DNA of 46,528 nucleotides, taken from positions 1-46,528 of the forward strand of contig CALJVJ010000400.1 in the NCBI GenBank assembly GCA_937974625.1, in the 5' to 3' direction. Positions 28,318 to 36,476 of the stretch are shown here, piece after piece. The first letter of the stretch is position 1. Every line of letters begins with the position of its first letter. The translations under genes were made by a program, and so were the position numbers. Below the pieces are notes generated by a model, which worked only from the letters and a program-made list of their open reading frames with translations, was not told where the DNA came from and searched no databases. Source of the DNA: an uncultured Saprospiraceae bacterium. Its GTDB lineage: Bacteria > Bacteroidota > Bacteroidia > Chitinophagales > Saprospiraceae.

Positions 28318-29220
28318 CTATATCTTCACCGCAACCCTCAATTTCGCACTTCGCGATTTTGGATTGAGTTGAATTTCTTCTGGTGTTGGCAAAATGGGCT
28401 TTCGAGTAAGCATCTTAAAAGGCTTTAGGATATTTCCATAAAAGTCTTTTTCTGGTTTACCTTCGAAATTGCCAAATTTTAAAAAGTTCTTCACTACCCT
28501 ATCTTCTAAGGAATGATAAGAAATGACGACTAATTTGCCGCCCACTGGTAATACTTCCGCTGACTCTTCTAAAAAAGTGCGGATGGAATTAATTTCATCA
28601 TTCACCTCTATTCTTAAGGCTTGGAAGACTTGTGCTAAATAGCGATTGCGTTGTCCTCTAATCAATGGCCCTAAAATATTTAGGAATTGAGTAGAAGTCT
28701 GAATCGTATATCGCTGTCTTTCTTGCACGATGCGTTGTGCCAATGTCTTGGAATTTCGCACCTCTCCATATTGTCCGAAAACTCTTTGTAGCTCTTCTGC
28801 TGAGTAATCGTTTATAATGTCAATTGCCGTTTTATCAGCTTGTTGATTCATCCGCATGTCTAAGTCTGCTTCGAATCGAAAAGAAAACCCTCGCTCTGCT
28901 ACATCAAGCTGATGAGAGGAAACGCCCAAATCTGCTAAGATGCCATCCACTTTTTTAAAGCCAAACAATCGTAAAAACCGCTTTAGGTGTTTATAATTGC
29001 TATGAGCAAAGTGAAAACGTTCATCATCAGGAACATTTCTGGCGGCATCCGCATCTTGGTCAAAACCAATTAAATGCCCCGCTTCGCCTAACTTTTCCAG
29101 TATTTTATTGGAATGTCCGCCACCTCCAAAGGTGACATCTACATAGGCGCCGTTTTCTTTTATGTCAAGTGCTTCTAAACATTCTTCTAAAAGAACTGGC
29201 ACGTGGTAGTCGTTATTCAA
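28318..29220 (-). CDS. rsmH: RsmH, 16S rRNA m4C1402 methyltransferase
   Basis: The SAM-dependent methyltransferase (formerly MraW) that N4-methylates C1402 of 16S rRNA in the ribosomal P site. Motifs: N-terminal HVPVLLEECLEAL, SAM loop VDVTFGGGGHSNKIL, GILADLGVSSHQLD, then RGFSFRFEADLDMRMN, LAQVFQALRIEVNDEI and the C-terminal ISYHSLEDRVVKNF. At 300 residues it is full length. It follows mraZ by 54 bp, which are very AT rich, and precedes ftsL. Confidence 0.97.
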   Translation of the reverse strand: MNNDYHVPVLLEECLEALDIKENGAYVDVTFGGGGHSNKILEKLGEAGHLIGFDQDADAARNVPDDERFHFAHSNYKHLKRFLRLFGFKKVDGILADLGVSSHQLDVAERGFSFRFEADLDMRMNQQADKTAIDIINDYSAEELQRVFGQYGEVRNSKTLAQRIVQERQRYTIQTSTQFLNILGPLIRGQRNRYLAQVFQALRIEVNDEINSIRTFLEESAEVLPVGGKLVVISYHSLEDRVVKNFLKFGNFEGKPEKDFYGNILKPFKMLTRKPILPTPEEIQLNPKSRSAKLRVAVKI

Positions 29221-29274
29221 TTTTCAATTTTCAATTTAGAATTTTCAATTTAAAAACCTTTACTACTCTATTAA

Positions 29275-29787
29275 TTATAAGTCACTTACAGCTCCTCCTC
29301 CTGGCATGGTCTTCACATTCACTTCTACTATCTCTTCTTTATCCTTCTTTGCCATCACTTCTTGTGCCAATGCAGAGAAATCTTCTGGCTCATCCATTAG
29401 CATATTGTCATAAGCTTCCTTGTCCCAAACTTCAATCCTATCGTTATAGGCAAAAAGCACTACTTCTTTCTCTAAGCTGGCATATTCCATCAATCTTTTT
29501 GGAAAAAGCACTCTTTCTGAGGCGTCGGTAGACACTTTTGAGGCTCCTCGGTAGAAATATCGAATAAATTGGCGTTGTTTCATGTCATAAACACTCAACT
29601 TTTCCATTTCTTTCGTAATTTTATCCCAATTTGCCTCTGGGTAAATCATTAAACATTTTTCAAATCCTCTGTTAATCACGAATTGGTGGGCAGTGTCGCC
29701 ACCTAATTGCTTGAGCAGCTGAGATGGCATACGCATACGCCCCTTAGCATCTATCTTGCAATCATATTCGCCAATTAGTTGAGGCAT
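29275..29787 (-). CDS. mraZ: MraZ, transcriptional regulator of the dcw cluster
   Basis: A DNA-binding protein of the AbrB-like fold that forms rings and represses its own dcw promoter. The two tandem SpoVT/AbrB halves are seen: GEYDCKIDAKGRMRMPSQLL near the N-terminus and the second at SKVSTDASERVLFPKRLMEY. It is 170 residues, slightly longer than E. coli MraZ (152), with an acidic C-terminal tail. It is the first gene of the cluster; three MraZ boxes lie upstream. Confidence 0.95.
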   Translation of the reverse strand: MPQLIGEYDCKIDAKGRMRMPSQLLKQLGGDTAHQFVINRGFEKCLMIYPEANWDKITKEMEKLSVYDMKQRQFIRYFYRGASKVSTDASERVLFPKRLMEYASLEKEVVLFAYNDRIEVWDKEAYDNMLMDEPEDFSALAQEVMAKKDKEEIVEVNVKTMPGGGAVSDL

Positions 29788-29841
29788 CTCTTTTGATGTA
29801 AGTTTTAGTTTGAAAAATGTCTATTATCTCTTATTCTGATT

Positions 29842-29849
29842 CAAAATTA
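29842..29849 (-). promoter_or_regulatory. Putative -7 element of the mraZ/dcw promoter
   Basis: On the minus strand the sequence is TAATTTTG, an exact TAnnTTTG match, 55-62 bases before the mraZ start. A -33 element at usual spacing would fall inside the MraZ boxes. Confidence 0.5.
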
Positions 29850-29857
29850 GTAAATTC

Positions 29858-29882
29858 TGCCACTTCTTCCCACTTTTCGCCA
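29858..29882 (-). promoter_or_regulatory. MraZ operator: three TGGSN boxes with 5-bp spacers
   Basis: Read on the minus strand: TGGCG, five bases, TGGGA, five bases, TGGCA. In E. coli and Mycoplasma MraZ binds direct TGGGN repeats separated by five bases. The same geometry here, directly upstream of a -7 element and mraZ, supports autoregulation. Two boxes have C instead of the third G. Confidence 0.7.
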
Positions 29883-30418
29883 CTTTTTTTAAAAAAAAGT
29901 TTCAGAAAATGTTCGGGATAAGCATATTTAGTCGATTTTTATAATCAAAAAAATTAAATTAACTTAAAATAAAACCAAATAAGTTGAATTGATTATTCCT
30001 GTTTGTCCCACTTCTTACTTTCTGGTTCATCTCTAAGCTTTAATGCATTATCATTTTTTACGATACGAGTATTCTCAACAAATCCGTTTCTTGCATTTTC
30101 AAATTTTCAGATAGTTTAAGCTGTTGGAAGCAAATGGTTAGCATTGCTTTATTTTGATAGCTTTCTTTCTTTGATAGCAGCTTCATTTATTTTATCACCT
30201 TCCTTAAAGGAACTATTGTAACCTACTTCCAGTTATAATAGCTACATTTGTATTTCTTTATTACAAAAAAAATCTTACCAATCATATGAAGTTCTTTAGA
30301 TAAAATGAGACACCTGTAGCAATACACTCAACTAGTACTTAAATCTTTGTGACTATTTTAGTTATTAAAAAATAGTTTGGGTCTCCGCAGTTAACTACCA
30401 ACTTTCCCACTTTTATTC
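29883..30418. other. Intergenic region between the dcw promoter and the MATE gene
   Basis: Divergent spacer of about 540 bp with no supported ORF. It is AT rich, with a poly-A/T palindromic run (TTTTTTTAAAAAAAA) just upstream of the MraZ boxes that may be a bent or UP-like element. The MATE promoter should lie near the right end but was not fixed. Confidence 0.45.
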
Positions 30419-31804
30419 ATGCAAAAATTTATCAAGGCCTTTATCGATGCAATCAAAGGCACAGAAACGGACTTTACTCAAGGAAGTATTAATCGTGCAG
30501 TTTTTCTATTAGCCGTTCCGATGATTCTAGAAATGGTCATGGAAGGTATTTTTTCTATTGTAGATGCCTTCTTAGTAAGTAAAGTGAGCGAAGAGGCCTT
30601 TGCTACTGTCGTCTTGACAGAAACCGTTGCTACCCTACTCTACGCCTTGGCTATAGGTATAAGTATAGCTGCTACGGCGATGGTAAGTCGCCGTATTGGG
30701 GAAAAGAATCCAGCTGCCGCCGCAGAAGCCGCTGGCCAAGCTATTTTATTAGGTATTGGTGTCTCCATTTTTATCAGTATTATAGGTATCCTTTTTCCTG
30801 CTGACTTACTCCGACTCATGGGCGCATCAGAAGCGGTGATTGCCATTGGAACCAACTTCACTAGAATTTTCTTAGGGTCAAATGTGGTCATCATGCTCCT
30901 GTTTATCCTCAATGGTATTTTTAGAGGAGCAGGAAATGCCGCAATAGCCATGCGCGTTTTGATTCTTGCCAACTTATTAAATATTGTCTTAGATTTTATT
31001 TTAATTTTTGGGTTTGGGCCTATTCCTGCCTTGGGCGTCACTGGTGCGGCTATTGCGACTTCTATTGGTAGGGGAACAGCTGTTGCCTATCAACTGTATA
31101 TCTTATTCTCTGATAAAAGTTTGATTAAACTCACTAAACAACACCTTAAGACGAACTGGAATATTTTAAAAAAGCTAGTGGATATAGCTGCTACTGGTTC
31201 AGGACAACATTTAATCGGTTCTGCTAGCTGGATTTTTCTGATGATGCTAATTGCCGATTATGGGACAGAGACGGTTAATGGATATGGGATTGCAATCAGA
31301 ATTGTAATGTTTACCTTTTTACCTGCTTGGGGAATTGCCAATGCAGGTGCTACATTAATTGGTCAAAATTTAGGGGCTGGTTTACCTGAACGTGCAGAAA
31401 CTTCTGTTTATAGAGCTGCTTTTCTAAACATGGCTTTCCTCTTTATTGTATCCATTATATATGCTATCTGGGCAGAACTTTTTATCCGTATTTTTAATCA
31501 AAATGAGGCAGTAGTGGCTATTGGGATAGAATGTCTGAGGATTTTTTGTGTCAGCTACGCTATTTTTGCTTTTGGGATGGTTATTATGCAAGCCTTTGGT
31601 GGTGCAGGAGATACTCGAACCCCTACTTTTATCAATTTTGTTTCCTTTTGGTTAATTCAAATTCCTTTAGCTTATTTTCTTGCAAAAAGTTTGCATTGGG
31701 AAGCTACTGGTGCTTATTGGGCATTAGTTATTTCTGAATTTTTCTGGGTTGGATTAGCTGTGTATATTTTTAGAAAAGGGAAATGGAAAACGATAGAGAT
31801 TTAG
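30419..31804 (+). CDS. MATE family efflux transporter
   Basis: A 461-residue, about 12-span inner-membrane exporter of the multidrug and toxin extrusion family, normally driven by Na+ or H+. The two six-helix halves are recognisable: the first opens with GSINRAVFLLAVPMILEMVM and contains ATAMVSRRIGEKNP (the conserved loop after helix 2). The second opens with AATGSGQHLIGSASWIFLMM and contains GATLIGQNLGAG in the equivalent loop. Substrate cannot be predicted. It is likely a single-gene transcript, with a GTTGGCAA palindrome 125 bases downstream. Confidence 0.93.
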   Translation: MQKFIKAFIDAIKGTETDFTQGSINRAVFLLAVPMILEMVMEGIFSIVDAFLVSKVSEEAFATVVLTETVATLLYALAIGISIAATAMVSRRIGEKNPAAAAEAAGQAILLGIGVSIFISIIGILFPADLLRLMGASEAVIAIGTNFTRIFLGSNVVIMLLFILNGIFRGAGNAAIAMRVLILANLLNIVLDFILIFGFGPIPALGVTGAAIATSIGRGTAVAYQLYILFSDKSLIKLTKQHLKTNWNILKKLVDIAATGSGQHLIGSASWIFLMMLIADYGTETVNGYGIAIRIVMFTFLPAWGIANAGATLIGQNLGAGLPERAETSVYRAAFLNMAFLFIVSIIYAIWAELFIRIFNQNEAVVAIGIECLRIFCVSYAIFAFGMVIMQAFGGAGDTRTPTFINFVSFWLIQIPLAYFLAKSLHWEATGAYWALVISEFFWVGLAVYIFRKGKWKTIEI

Positions 31805-32179
31805 ATAGAACGTACGGCTAAGGGCTTAGGACATTTCGCATTAATCTTCACATAATCTTATCCTCAGCTCATCTAACGTGTTACCTACAACTTTTTTTAC
31901 TAAAAAATTTACCTTTGGTACCCTCTAAATCTGTTGGCAACAATCCGTTGGCAAACTACCTAGTTTTGCCAACGGATTGTTGCCAACGGATAAAGAATTA
32001 ACTTTTACACCTGATGTGCTCAAATTTAAAACTTCCTCCAACTCAATACATTGCAATAATTTTTATATCAAAAACACCTAACAATTTTATATAATTTGTA
32101 ATTATCTATCTATTTTGTGAAAACAAATACTAAATAAATACATATTTACAAACATAACTCACTGATTTACCATCAAAAA
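31805..32179. other. Intergenic region holding a GTTGGCAA palindrome
   Basis: No ORF. Apart from the palindrome at 31929-31991, the stretch is AT rich and should hold the promoter of the serine hydrolase gene at 32180. Confidence 0.5.
31929..31991. repeat. GTTGGCAA dispersed palindromic repeat, copy 3 (best preserved)
   Basis: Two 27-base arms (31929-31955 and 31965-31991) pair with a single mismatch around a nine-base loop. Each arm holds two GTTGGCAA words 15 bases apart. This is the cleanest of four copies in the window. It lies after the MATE gene. Confidence 0.9.
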
Positions 32180-34093
32180 ATGAGATTACTAATGTCCCTT
32201 CTGGTAATGATTTTTAGCTTACCAGTTAGTAGTTTTTGTCAGGTGTCTTTAGATAGTCTACAACTTTTTCATCAAGAAAATTTAGCATCTATTGTCCTCC
32301 TCAAGAATGATAAGCGCTTATTGCCTTTCAAAGATTTGAGCACCACTAGTGTTGCCCACCTCTCTATAGGTGATGTCTCCAAAACTGCCGAATTCGACTA
32401 TACGCTACAGCAATATGCTAATGTAAAATCTTACAACTTGCCATTGACCGTTGATGGTCAACAAGCTGGAGAGGTCTTTAAATACCTTATCAATTATAGC
32501 GATGTCACGATTATTTCTGTAAACGAAGCTTTCGAAATAGGCTATTCGCCTGTTATTGAGGAATTTATCAGAGATTTAAGCGCTCGTATTGATGTTGTCT
32601 ATACTATTTTTGGCGCTAAAGAATTGCTTACCAATTTTCCATACATTGACCAAGCAAAAGCTATTTCGTATACCCCCAAAACGAATGCCTATGCTCAATC
32701 TTTAAAAGCACAAATGTATTTTGGTGCAGTTGGAGCAATAGGAAAACTAGCAGCGCCTATTGGTAATACTTTTAAAGTCAATGATGGGGTTATTACTAAA
32801 GGTGGTTTACGATTAAGTTATGGAATTCCTGAATTGGTAGGCGTGAATAGTGCTTTTCTAAATCAGCAAATGGACGCCATTATTCAAGAGGGAATTGACT
32901 CAATGGCTTTTCCTGGAGCACAAGTTTTGGTAGCTAAAGGTGGACAAGTTGTTTATCAAAAGAATTTTGGTTTTCATACTTACGATAAACGCCAAAAAGT
33001 AGAGCCAAATAATGTCTATGACTTAGCTTCTGTTACAAAAGTGACCACTGCAGTCCCTGCACTTATGCGAATGCAAGACGATGGGTTGTTTGATGTAGAT
33101 GCTAAATTAGTCGATTATTTTCCTGATTTTAAAGGCTCTGATAAGGCTGATTTGTACTTTCGGTCTATCCTTGCACATAATGCTCGTTTGCAACCATATA
33201 TCGTTTTTTGGCAAAAAGCTAAAAAGAAAAATGGTAAATATCGGAGACGTACTTTTAAAACTAAAGCACATAGAAACTACCCTATCAAACTTACCGATAA
33301 CTTGTATTTACATAAAAAATACAAAGGAAAAATGATGGATTTGGTCAAAAAATCACCTTTGAACAAAGAGCCTGGCTATGTATATTCTGGATTGACTTTT
33401 TTGATGTATCCAGATTTAGTTAAAGCAAAAACAGGTAAACGATTCGACCAATATTTATACCATACTTTTTATAGAAAAATAGGTGCTAATAATTTGGTAT
33501 TTAACCCGCTAGAAAGAATCAACCCTCAGGATATTATTCCTACTGAAGAAGACGATTTTTTTAGAAATCAACTGGTTCAAGGTACCGTACATGATGAAGC
33601 TGCTGCCATGCTTTCTGGTCTATCTAGTAATGCAGGTTTGTTTGGAAATGCTAGTGATTTAGCCAAATTATTGCAGCTATATTTGAATAAAGGGAGCTAT
33701 GGAGGCGAACAGTTCATCACCCCCTCTACCATTCAAGAATTTACCCAATGTCAGTTTTGTGATGAAGGAAATCGACGAGGATTGGGCTTCGATAAACCAT
33801 TGATTCAATATGATGAAAAACAAAGCTATGTCGCCAAATCTGCCAGCAAATATAGCTATGGTCATTCTGGTTTCACAGGTACTTTCTTTTGGTTGGACCC
33901 AGCGGAGGATTTAATGGTTATTTTCTTATCCAATCGGGTCTACCCGACTCGGAATAATCGAAAATTATATAGCCTCAATATCCGCCCAAGATTGCACCAA
34001 GCGGCTTATGATGCCATCTATGAGTTTGATAAATTAAAACAACAACAGGCTAATAATAAGGGTGATAATAAGCACTACAAGGAAAGAGAGTAG
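32180..34093 (+). CDS. Serine hydrolase (beta-lactamase family) with GH3 C-domain-like N-terminal half
   Basis: An exported protein of 637 residues with a signal peptide (MRLLMSLLVMIFSLPVSSFC). Residues about 225-600 are a class C beta-lactamase/penicillin-binding fold: nucleophile motif S284-V-T-K287, a YSG triplet near residue 400 (PGYVYSGLTF) in the YxN position, and HSG near residue 558 (YGHSGFTG) in place of KTG. Residues about 25-215 resemble the C-terminal alpha/beta sandwich of GH3 beta-N-acetylglucosaminidases (SIVLLKNDKRLLPFKD). Bacteroidota often carry GH3-beta-lactamase fusions of about 1000 residues; here the GH3 catalytic barrel is missing. A role in wall or muropeptide chemistry is plausible. 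Its last 60 bases overlap the convergent DUF3667 gene. Confidence 0.8.
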   Translation: MRLLMSLLVMIFSLPVSSFCQVSLDSLQLFHQENLASIVLLKNDKRLLPFKDLSTTSVAHLSIGDVSKTAEFDYTLQQYANVKSYNLPLTVDGQQAGEVFKYLINYSDVTIISVNEAFEIGYSPVIEEFIRDLSARIDVVYTIFGAKELLTNFPYIDQAKAISYTPKTNAYAQSLKAQMYFGAVGAIGKLAAPIGNTFKVNDGVITKGGLRLSYGIPELVGVNSAFLNQQMDAIIQEGIDSMAFPGAQVLVAKGGQVVYQKNFGFHTYDKRQKVEPNNVYDLASVTKVTTAVPALMRMQDDGLFDVDAKLVDYFPDFKGSDKADLYFRSILAHNARLQPYIVFWQKAKKKNGKYRRRTFKTKAHRNYPIKLTDNLYLHKKYKGKMMDLVKKSPLNKEPGYVYSGLTFLMYPDLVKAKTGKRFDQYLYHTFYRKIGANNLVFNPLERINPQDIIPTEEDDFFRNQLVQGTVHDEAAAMLSGLSSNAGLFGNASDLAKLLQLYLNKGSYGGEQFITPSTIQEFTQCQFCDEGNRRGLGFDKPLIQYDEKQSYVAKSASKYSYGHSGFTGTFFWLDPAEDLMVIFLSNRVYPTRNNRKLYSLNIRPRLHQAAYDAIYEFDKLKQQQANNKGDNKHYKERE

Positions 34094-35098
34094 ATAAAAA
34101 ATATTGAAGACGATAAATTTCAAGAGAGTCTTGCCATATCCTTGTCCATAGTATCTTTTCATCGTTAGATATAGGAAGATAAAAATAATGATGATTGCAG
34201 GTAATATCAATAACTCCATCAAAGCTTTAGGTAGTAAAAAAATTATGGTCAGCAATAAAAAAGCAAATGCATGGTGGTGGAAATTTAAGACCAAATGCTC
34301 TACATAATATCTTTTTTTACGGATATACATTAACTTCATAAACAATGCTAAAAAAGGCATCATTGCCAGTAGCATTAATGGAATATTGTGTAGCAATTCT
34401 CGGACATAACCCGTTTGGTCATGGGCAAAATGAATACTTTGCTTAACAAACAACTGATTCCAAAAACCTTCAATTTCATATTTCTTTATTAATGCTTTTC
34501 CATCTAAGGTGAGCATATCTTTATAATCGAACATCCTTTTCTCCCCTAACAAAGTTAGATTAAAAGAATCCCTATTTATTAGGCCCTCGCCCATCTTCTT
34601 CTTTAAAGAATCTAAAGCTGCTTTTGCTGTCTCCTCTTGAAATAATACTATCTGCTCACTCATCGTATCTAATTCTTCTAGAAAGATGATTTTATGCGCC
34701 TCATCTTCTATCATTTCCTCTAAAGTTGTTTCCTTTCCATCAAAATTCATTTTTATGATATCACTCCCATCTCCAATCTCCCCCATAAATTTCAAGGCAG
34801 CAAAGAAAATAATGGACATGACTAGATATAATCGGATTGGATGGTAATAGGTTTTGTGCTTGCCTTTGAAATATTCCTGCGTCAGTTTTGCAGGAATAAA
34901 TAACCATTTTAAGGTTTGTACAATTCGAGAATCTAGGTTAAATACATTATCCAGAAAGTTTTGGATAAATTCTTTTAGAGAAATCAATCCCGTCGTCGCT
35001 TTTTGTCCACAGTTTGAACAAAAAGAAGCTGTTTCTGGTAATTGCTCATGACAATTTAAGCATTCGGATGGATTGGTATTTTCTTGATTTTCTGTCAT
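34034..35098 (-). CDS. DUF3667 membrane protein, copy 1
   Basis: A 354-residue protein with an N-terminal zinc ribbon (CLNCHEQLPETASFCSNCGQ, CxxC-x11-CxxC), the conserved segment FIQNFLDNVFNLDSRIVQTL with WLFIPAKLTQEYFKGK after it, and a first membrane span (IRLYLVMSIIFFAALKFM). A soluble middle of about 100 residues precedes four to five C-terminal membrane spans. It matches DUF3667, of unknown function. It is a tandem paralogue of the gene at 35185-36228: ends nearly identical, middles diverged. An 18-bp palindrome lies eight bases before the start codon, and the 3' end overlaps the serine hydrolase gene by 60 bp on the opposite strand. Confidence 0.8.
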   Translation of the reverse strand: MTENQENTNPSECLNCHEQLPETASFCSNCGQKATTGLISLKEFIQNFLDNVFNLDSRIVQTLKWLFIPAKLTQEYFKGKHKTYYHPIRLYLVMSIIFFAALKFMGEIGDGSDIIKMNFDGKETTLEEMIEDEAHKIIFLEELDTMSEQIVLFQEETAKAALDSLKKKMGEGLINRDSFNLTLLGEKRMFDYKDMLTLDGKALIKKYEIEGFWNQLFVKQSIHFAHDQTGYVRELLHNIPLMLLAMMPFLALFMKLMYIRKKRYYVEHLVLNFHHHAFAFLLLTIIFLLPKALMELLILPAIIIIFIFLYLTMKRYYGQGYGKTLLKFIVFNIFYLLSFLVVLIITLIISLLLF

Positions 35099-35105
35099 AT
35101 GGTGC

Positions 35106-35170
35106 CGACGAATTCGTTCGTCGCATAGTTTTTATTAATGAAAGGTTATTACGACGAATGAATTCATCGG
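35106..35170. repeat. Two CGACGAAT-type palindromes between the DUF3667 paralogues
   Basis: CGACGAATTCGTTCGTCG (35106-35123) lies just upstream of copy 1. CGACGAATGAATTCATCG (35152-35169) lies 15 bases after the stop of copy 2. Each is an 8-bp inverted repeat around two bases and contains GAATTC or its near match. Same family as 36236 and 36477. Confidence 0.85.
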
Positions 35171-35184
35171 TACATTGAGGCCAA

Positions 35185-36228
35185 TTAAAACAACAACAAG
35201 CTAATAATAAAGGTAATCACAAGTACTGCAATAAAAGAGAAAAAGTAGAAGATGTTGAAAAATAAATATTTTAAGAACGTTTTGAAATATCCTTGTCCAT
35301 AATATCTTTTCATCGTCAGGTATAGAAATATAAAAATAGTGGCTACTACTGGAAGGATAAAATAAACTCTATATCCCACTGGAACTAAAAACAGCAACGT
35401 CAGCAATAAAAAAGCAAAGGAATGATGGTGAAAATTTAAGACCAAATGCTCCACATAAAATCTTTTCTGTCTAACATATAATAACTTCATAAACAATGCT
35501 AAAAAAGGCATCATAGCTAAAAGCATTAAGGGGATATTATGAATTAACTGTCGAGCAAAACTAGCTGGGTCAAGCGTAAAATGAATAATTTGTTTTGTTA
35601 ATATTTGACTCCAGAAACCTTCAACCTCATATTTTTCTACTAATTCTTGTCCATTTAAATTGACAATATCTTTATATGCATACATCTTTCTTTCTCCCGT
35701 TAAATCAACAACAAACGAATCTCTATTTACATCTTTTCCCAGGGCTATTTTCAATGAATCCAAAACCGCTTTAGCAGCCGGGTTTTGAAAGGATATTTTC
35801 TTCTTTGTTAAGGTATCTATTTCTTCTAAAAATTTCTCCCTGTGTACCTCTTCTACGATGTCTTCTTCAATGTCTCCCCCTATGGTATCGCTCACTACAT
35901 TCTCCGCATCTGCAATAAAATTCATAGTAGCAAAGAAAATAATGGACATCACTAAATATAATCGAATGGGATGATAATACGTTTTATGCCTTCCTTTAAA
36001 ATATTCCTGCGTCAGTTTTGCTGGAATAAATAACCATTTTAAGGTTTGTACAATTCGAGAATCAAGGTTAAATACATTGTCTAGAAAGTTTTGGATAAAC
36101 GCTTTTAAGGAAATCAAACCTGTGGTGGCTTTTTGTCCACAGTTGGAGCAAAAAGTCGCTGATGCTGGTAATAGCTCCTGGCAATTTAAGCATTCGGATT
36201 GGTTGGTATTTTCTTGGTTTTCTGTCAT
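35185..36228 (-). CDS. DUF3667 membrane protein, copy 2
   Basis: A 347-residue paralogue of the next gene downstream. The first 101 or so residues (zinc ribbon CLNCQELLPASATFCSNCGQ, DUF3667 core, first span IRLYLVMSIIFFATMNFI) are nearly identical to copy 1. The middle (about 102-210, acidic, GGDIEEDIVEEVHREKFLEE) is strongly diverged. The C-terminal membrane part is again similar (HNIPLMLLAMMPFLALFMKL, then FYVEHLVLNFHHHSFAFLLL). The likely history is tandem duplication followed by divergence of the soluble loop. Same palindrome eight bases before the start. Function unknown; the topology suggests a cytoplasmic zinc ribbon on a membrane anchor. Confidence 0.8.
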   Translation of the reverse strand: MTENQENTNQSECLNCQELLPASATFCSNCGQKATTGLISLKAFIQNFLDNVFNLDSRIVQTLKWLFIPAKLTQEYFKGRHKTYYHPIRLYLVMSIIFFATMNFIADAENVVSDTIGGDIEEDIVEEVHREKFLEEIDTLTKKKISFQNPAAKAVLDSLKIALGKDVNRDSFVVDLTGERKMYAYKDIVNLNGQELVEKYEVEGFWSQILTKQIIHFTLDPASFARQLIHNIPLMLLAMMPFLALFMKLLYVRQKRFYVEHLVLNFHHHSFAFLLLTLLFLVPVGYRVYFILPVVATIFIFLYLTMKRYYGQGYFKTFLKYLFFNIFYFFSFIAVLVITFIISLLLF

Positions 36229-36235
36229 ATTGGAC

Positions 36236-36253
36236 CGACGAATTCATTCGTCG
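36236..36253. repeat. CGACGAAT palindrome before DUF3667 copy 2
   Basis: CGACGAATTCATTCGTCG: 8-bp arms around TC, eight bases before the start codon of copy 2. The equivalent palindrome before copy 1 is at the same distance. Confidence 0.85.
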
Positions 36254-36330
36254 CTTAAAAATAATCAAAAACTATTTTGTTATTATTCACTGATGTTACA
36301 CACTCGCTTCAATTGAAATGAAAAAATATT

Positions 36331-36393
36331 ATCTGTTGGCAACCACCCGTTGGCATTAAATTAGTTTTTGCCAGCGGATTGTTGCCAACGGAT
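36331..36393. repeat. GTTGGCAA dispersed palindromic repeat, copy 4
   Basis: The left arm (36331-36355) and right arm (36369-36393) pair with a few mismatches around a 13-base loop; GTTGGCAA and its variants occur twice per arm. It lies between the isomerase-like gene and DUF3667 copy 2, itself bracketed by CGACGAAT palindromes. Confidence 0.85.
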
Positions 36394-36476
36394 TTGAAAT
36401 AAAAATAGTAAAAAGGCTGTTTTTTTACACTTTTCAGATTTAGTGCATAACATCAGTTATTCATTATTCTTATTTA

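Noticed and set aside
30640..31041. 133-residue open frame opposite the MATE gene
   Set aside because: It is a shadow of membrane-span codons in the MATE transporter.
31929..31991. Possible CRISPR repeat-spacer unit
   Set aside because: Repeats are inverted, not regularly spaced direct repeats, and no cas gene is present.
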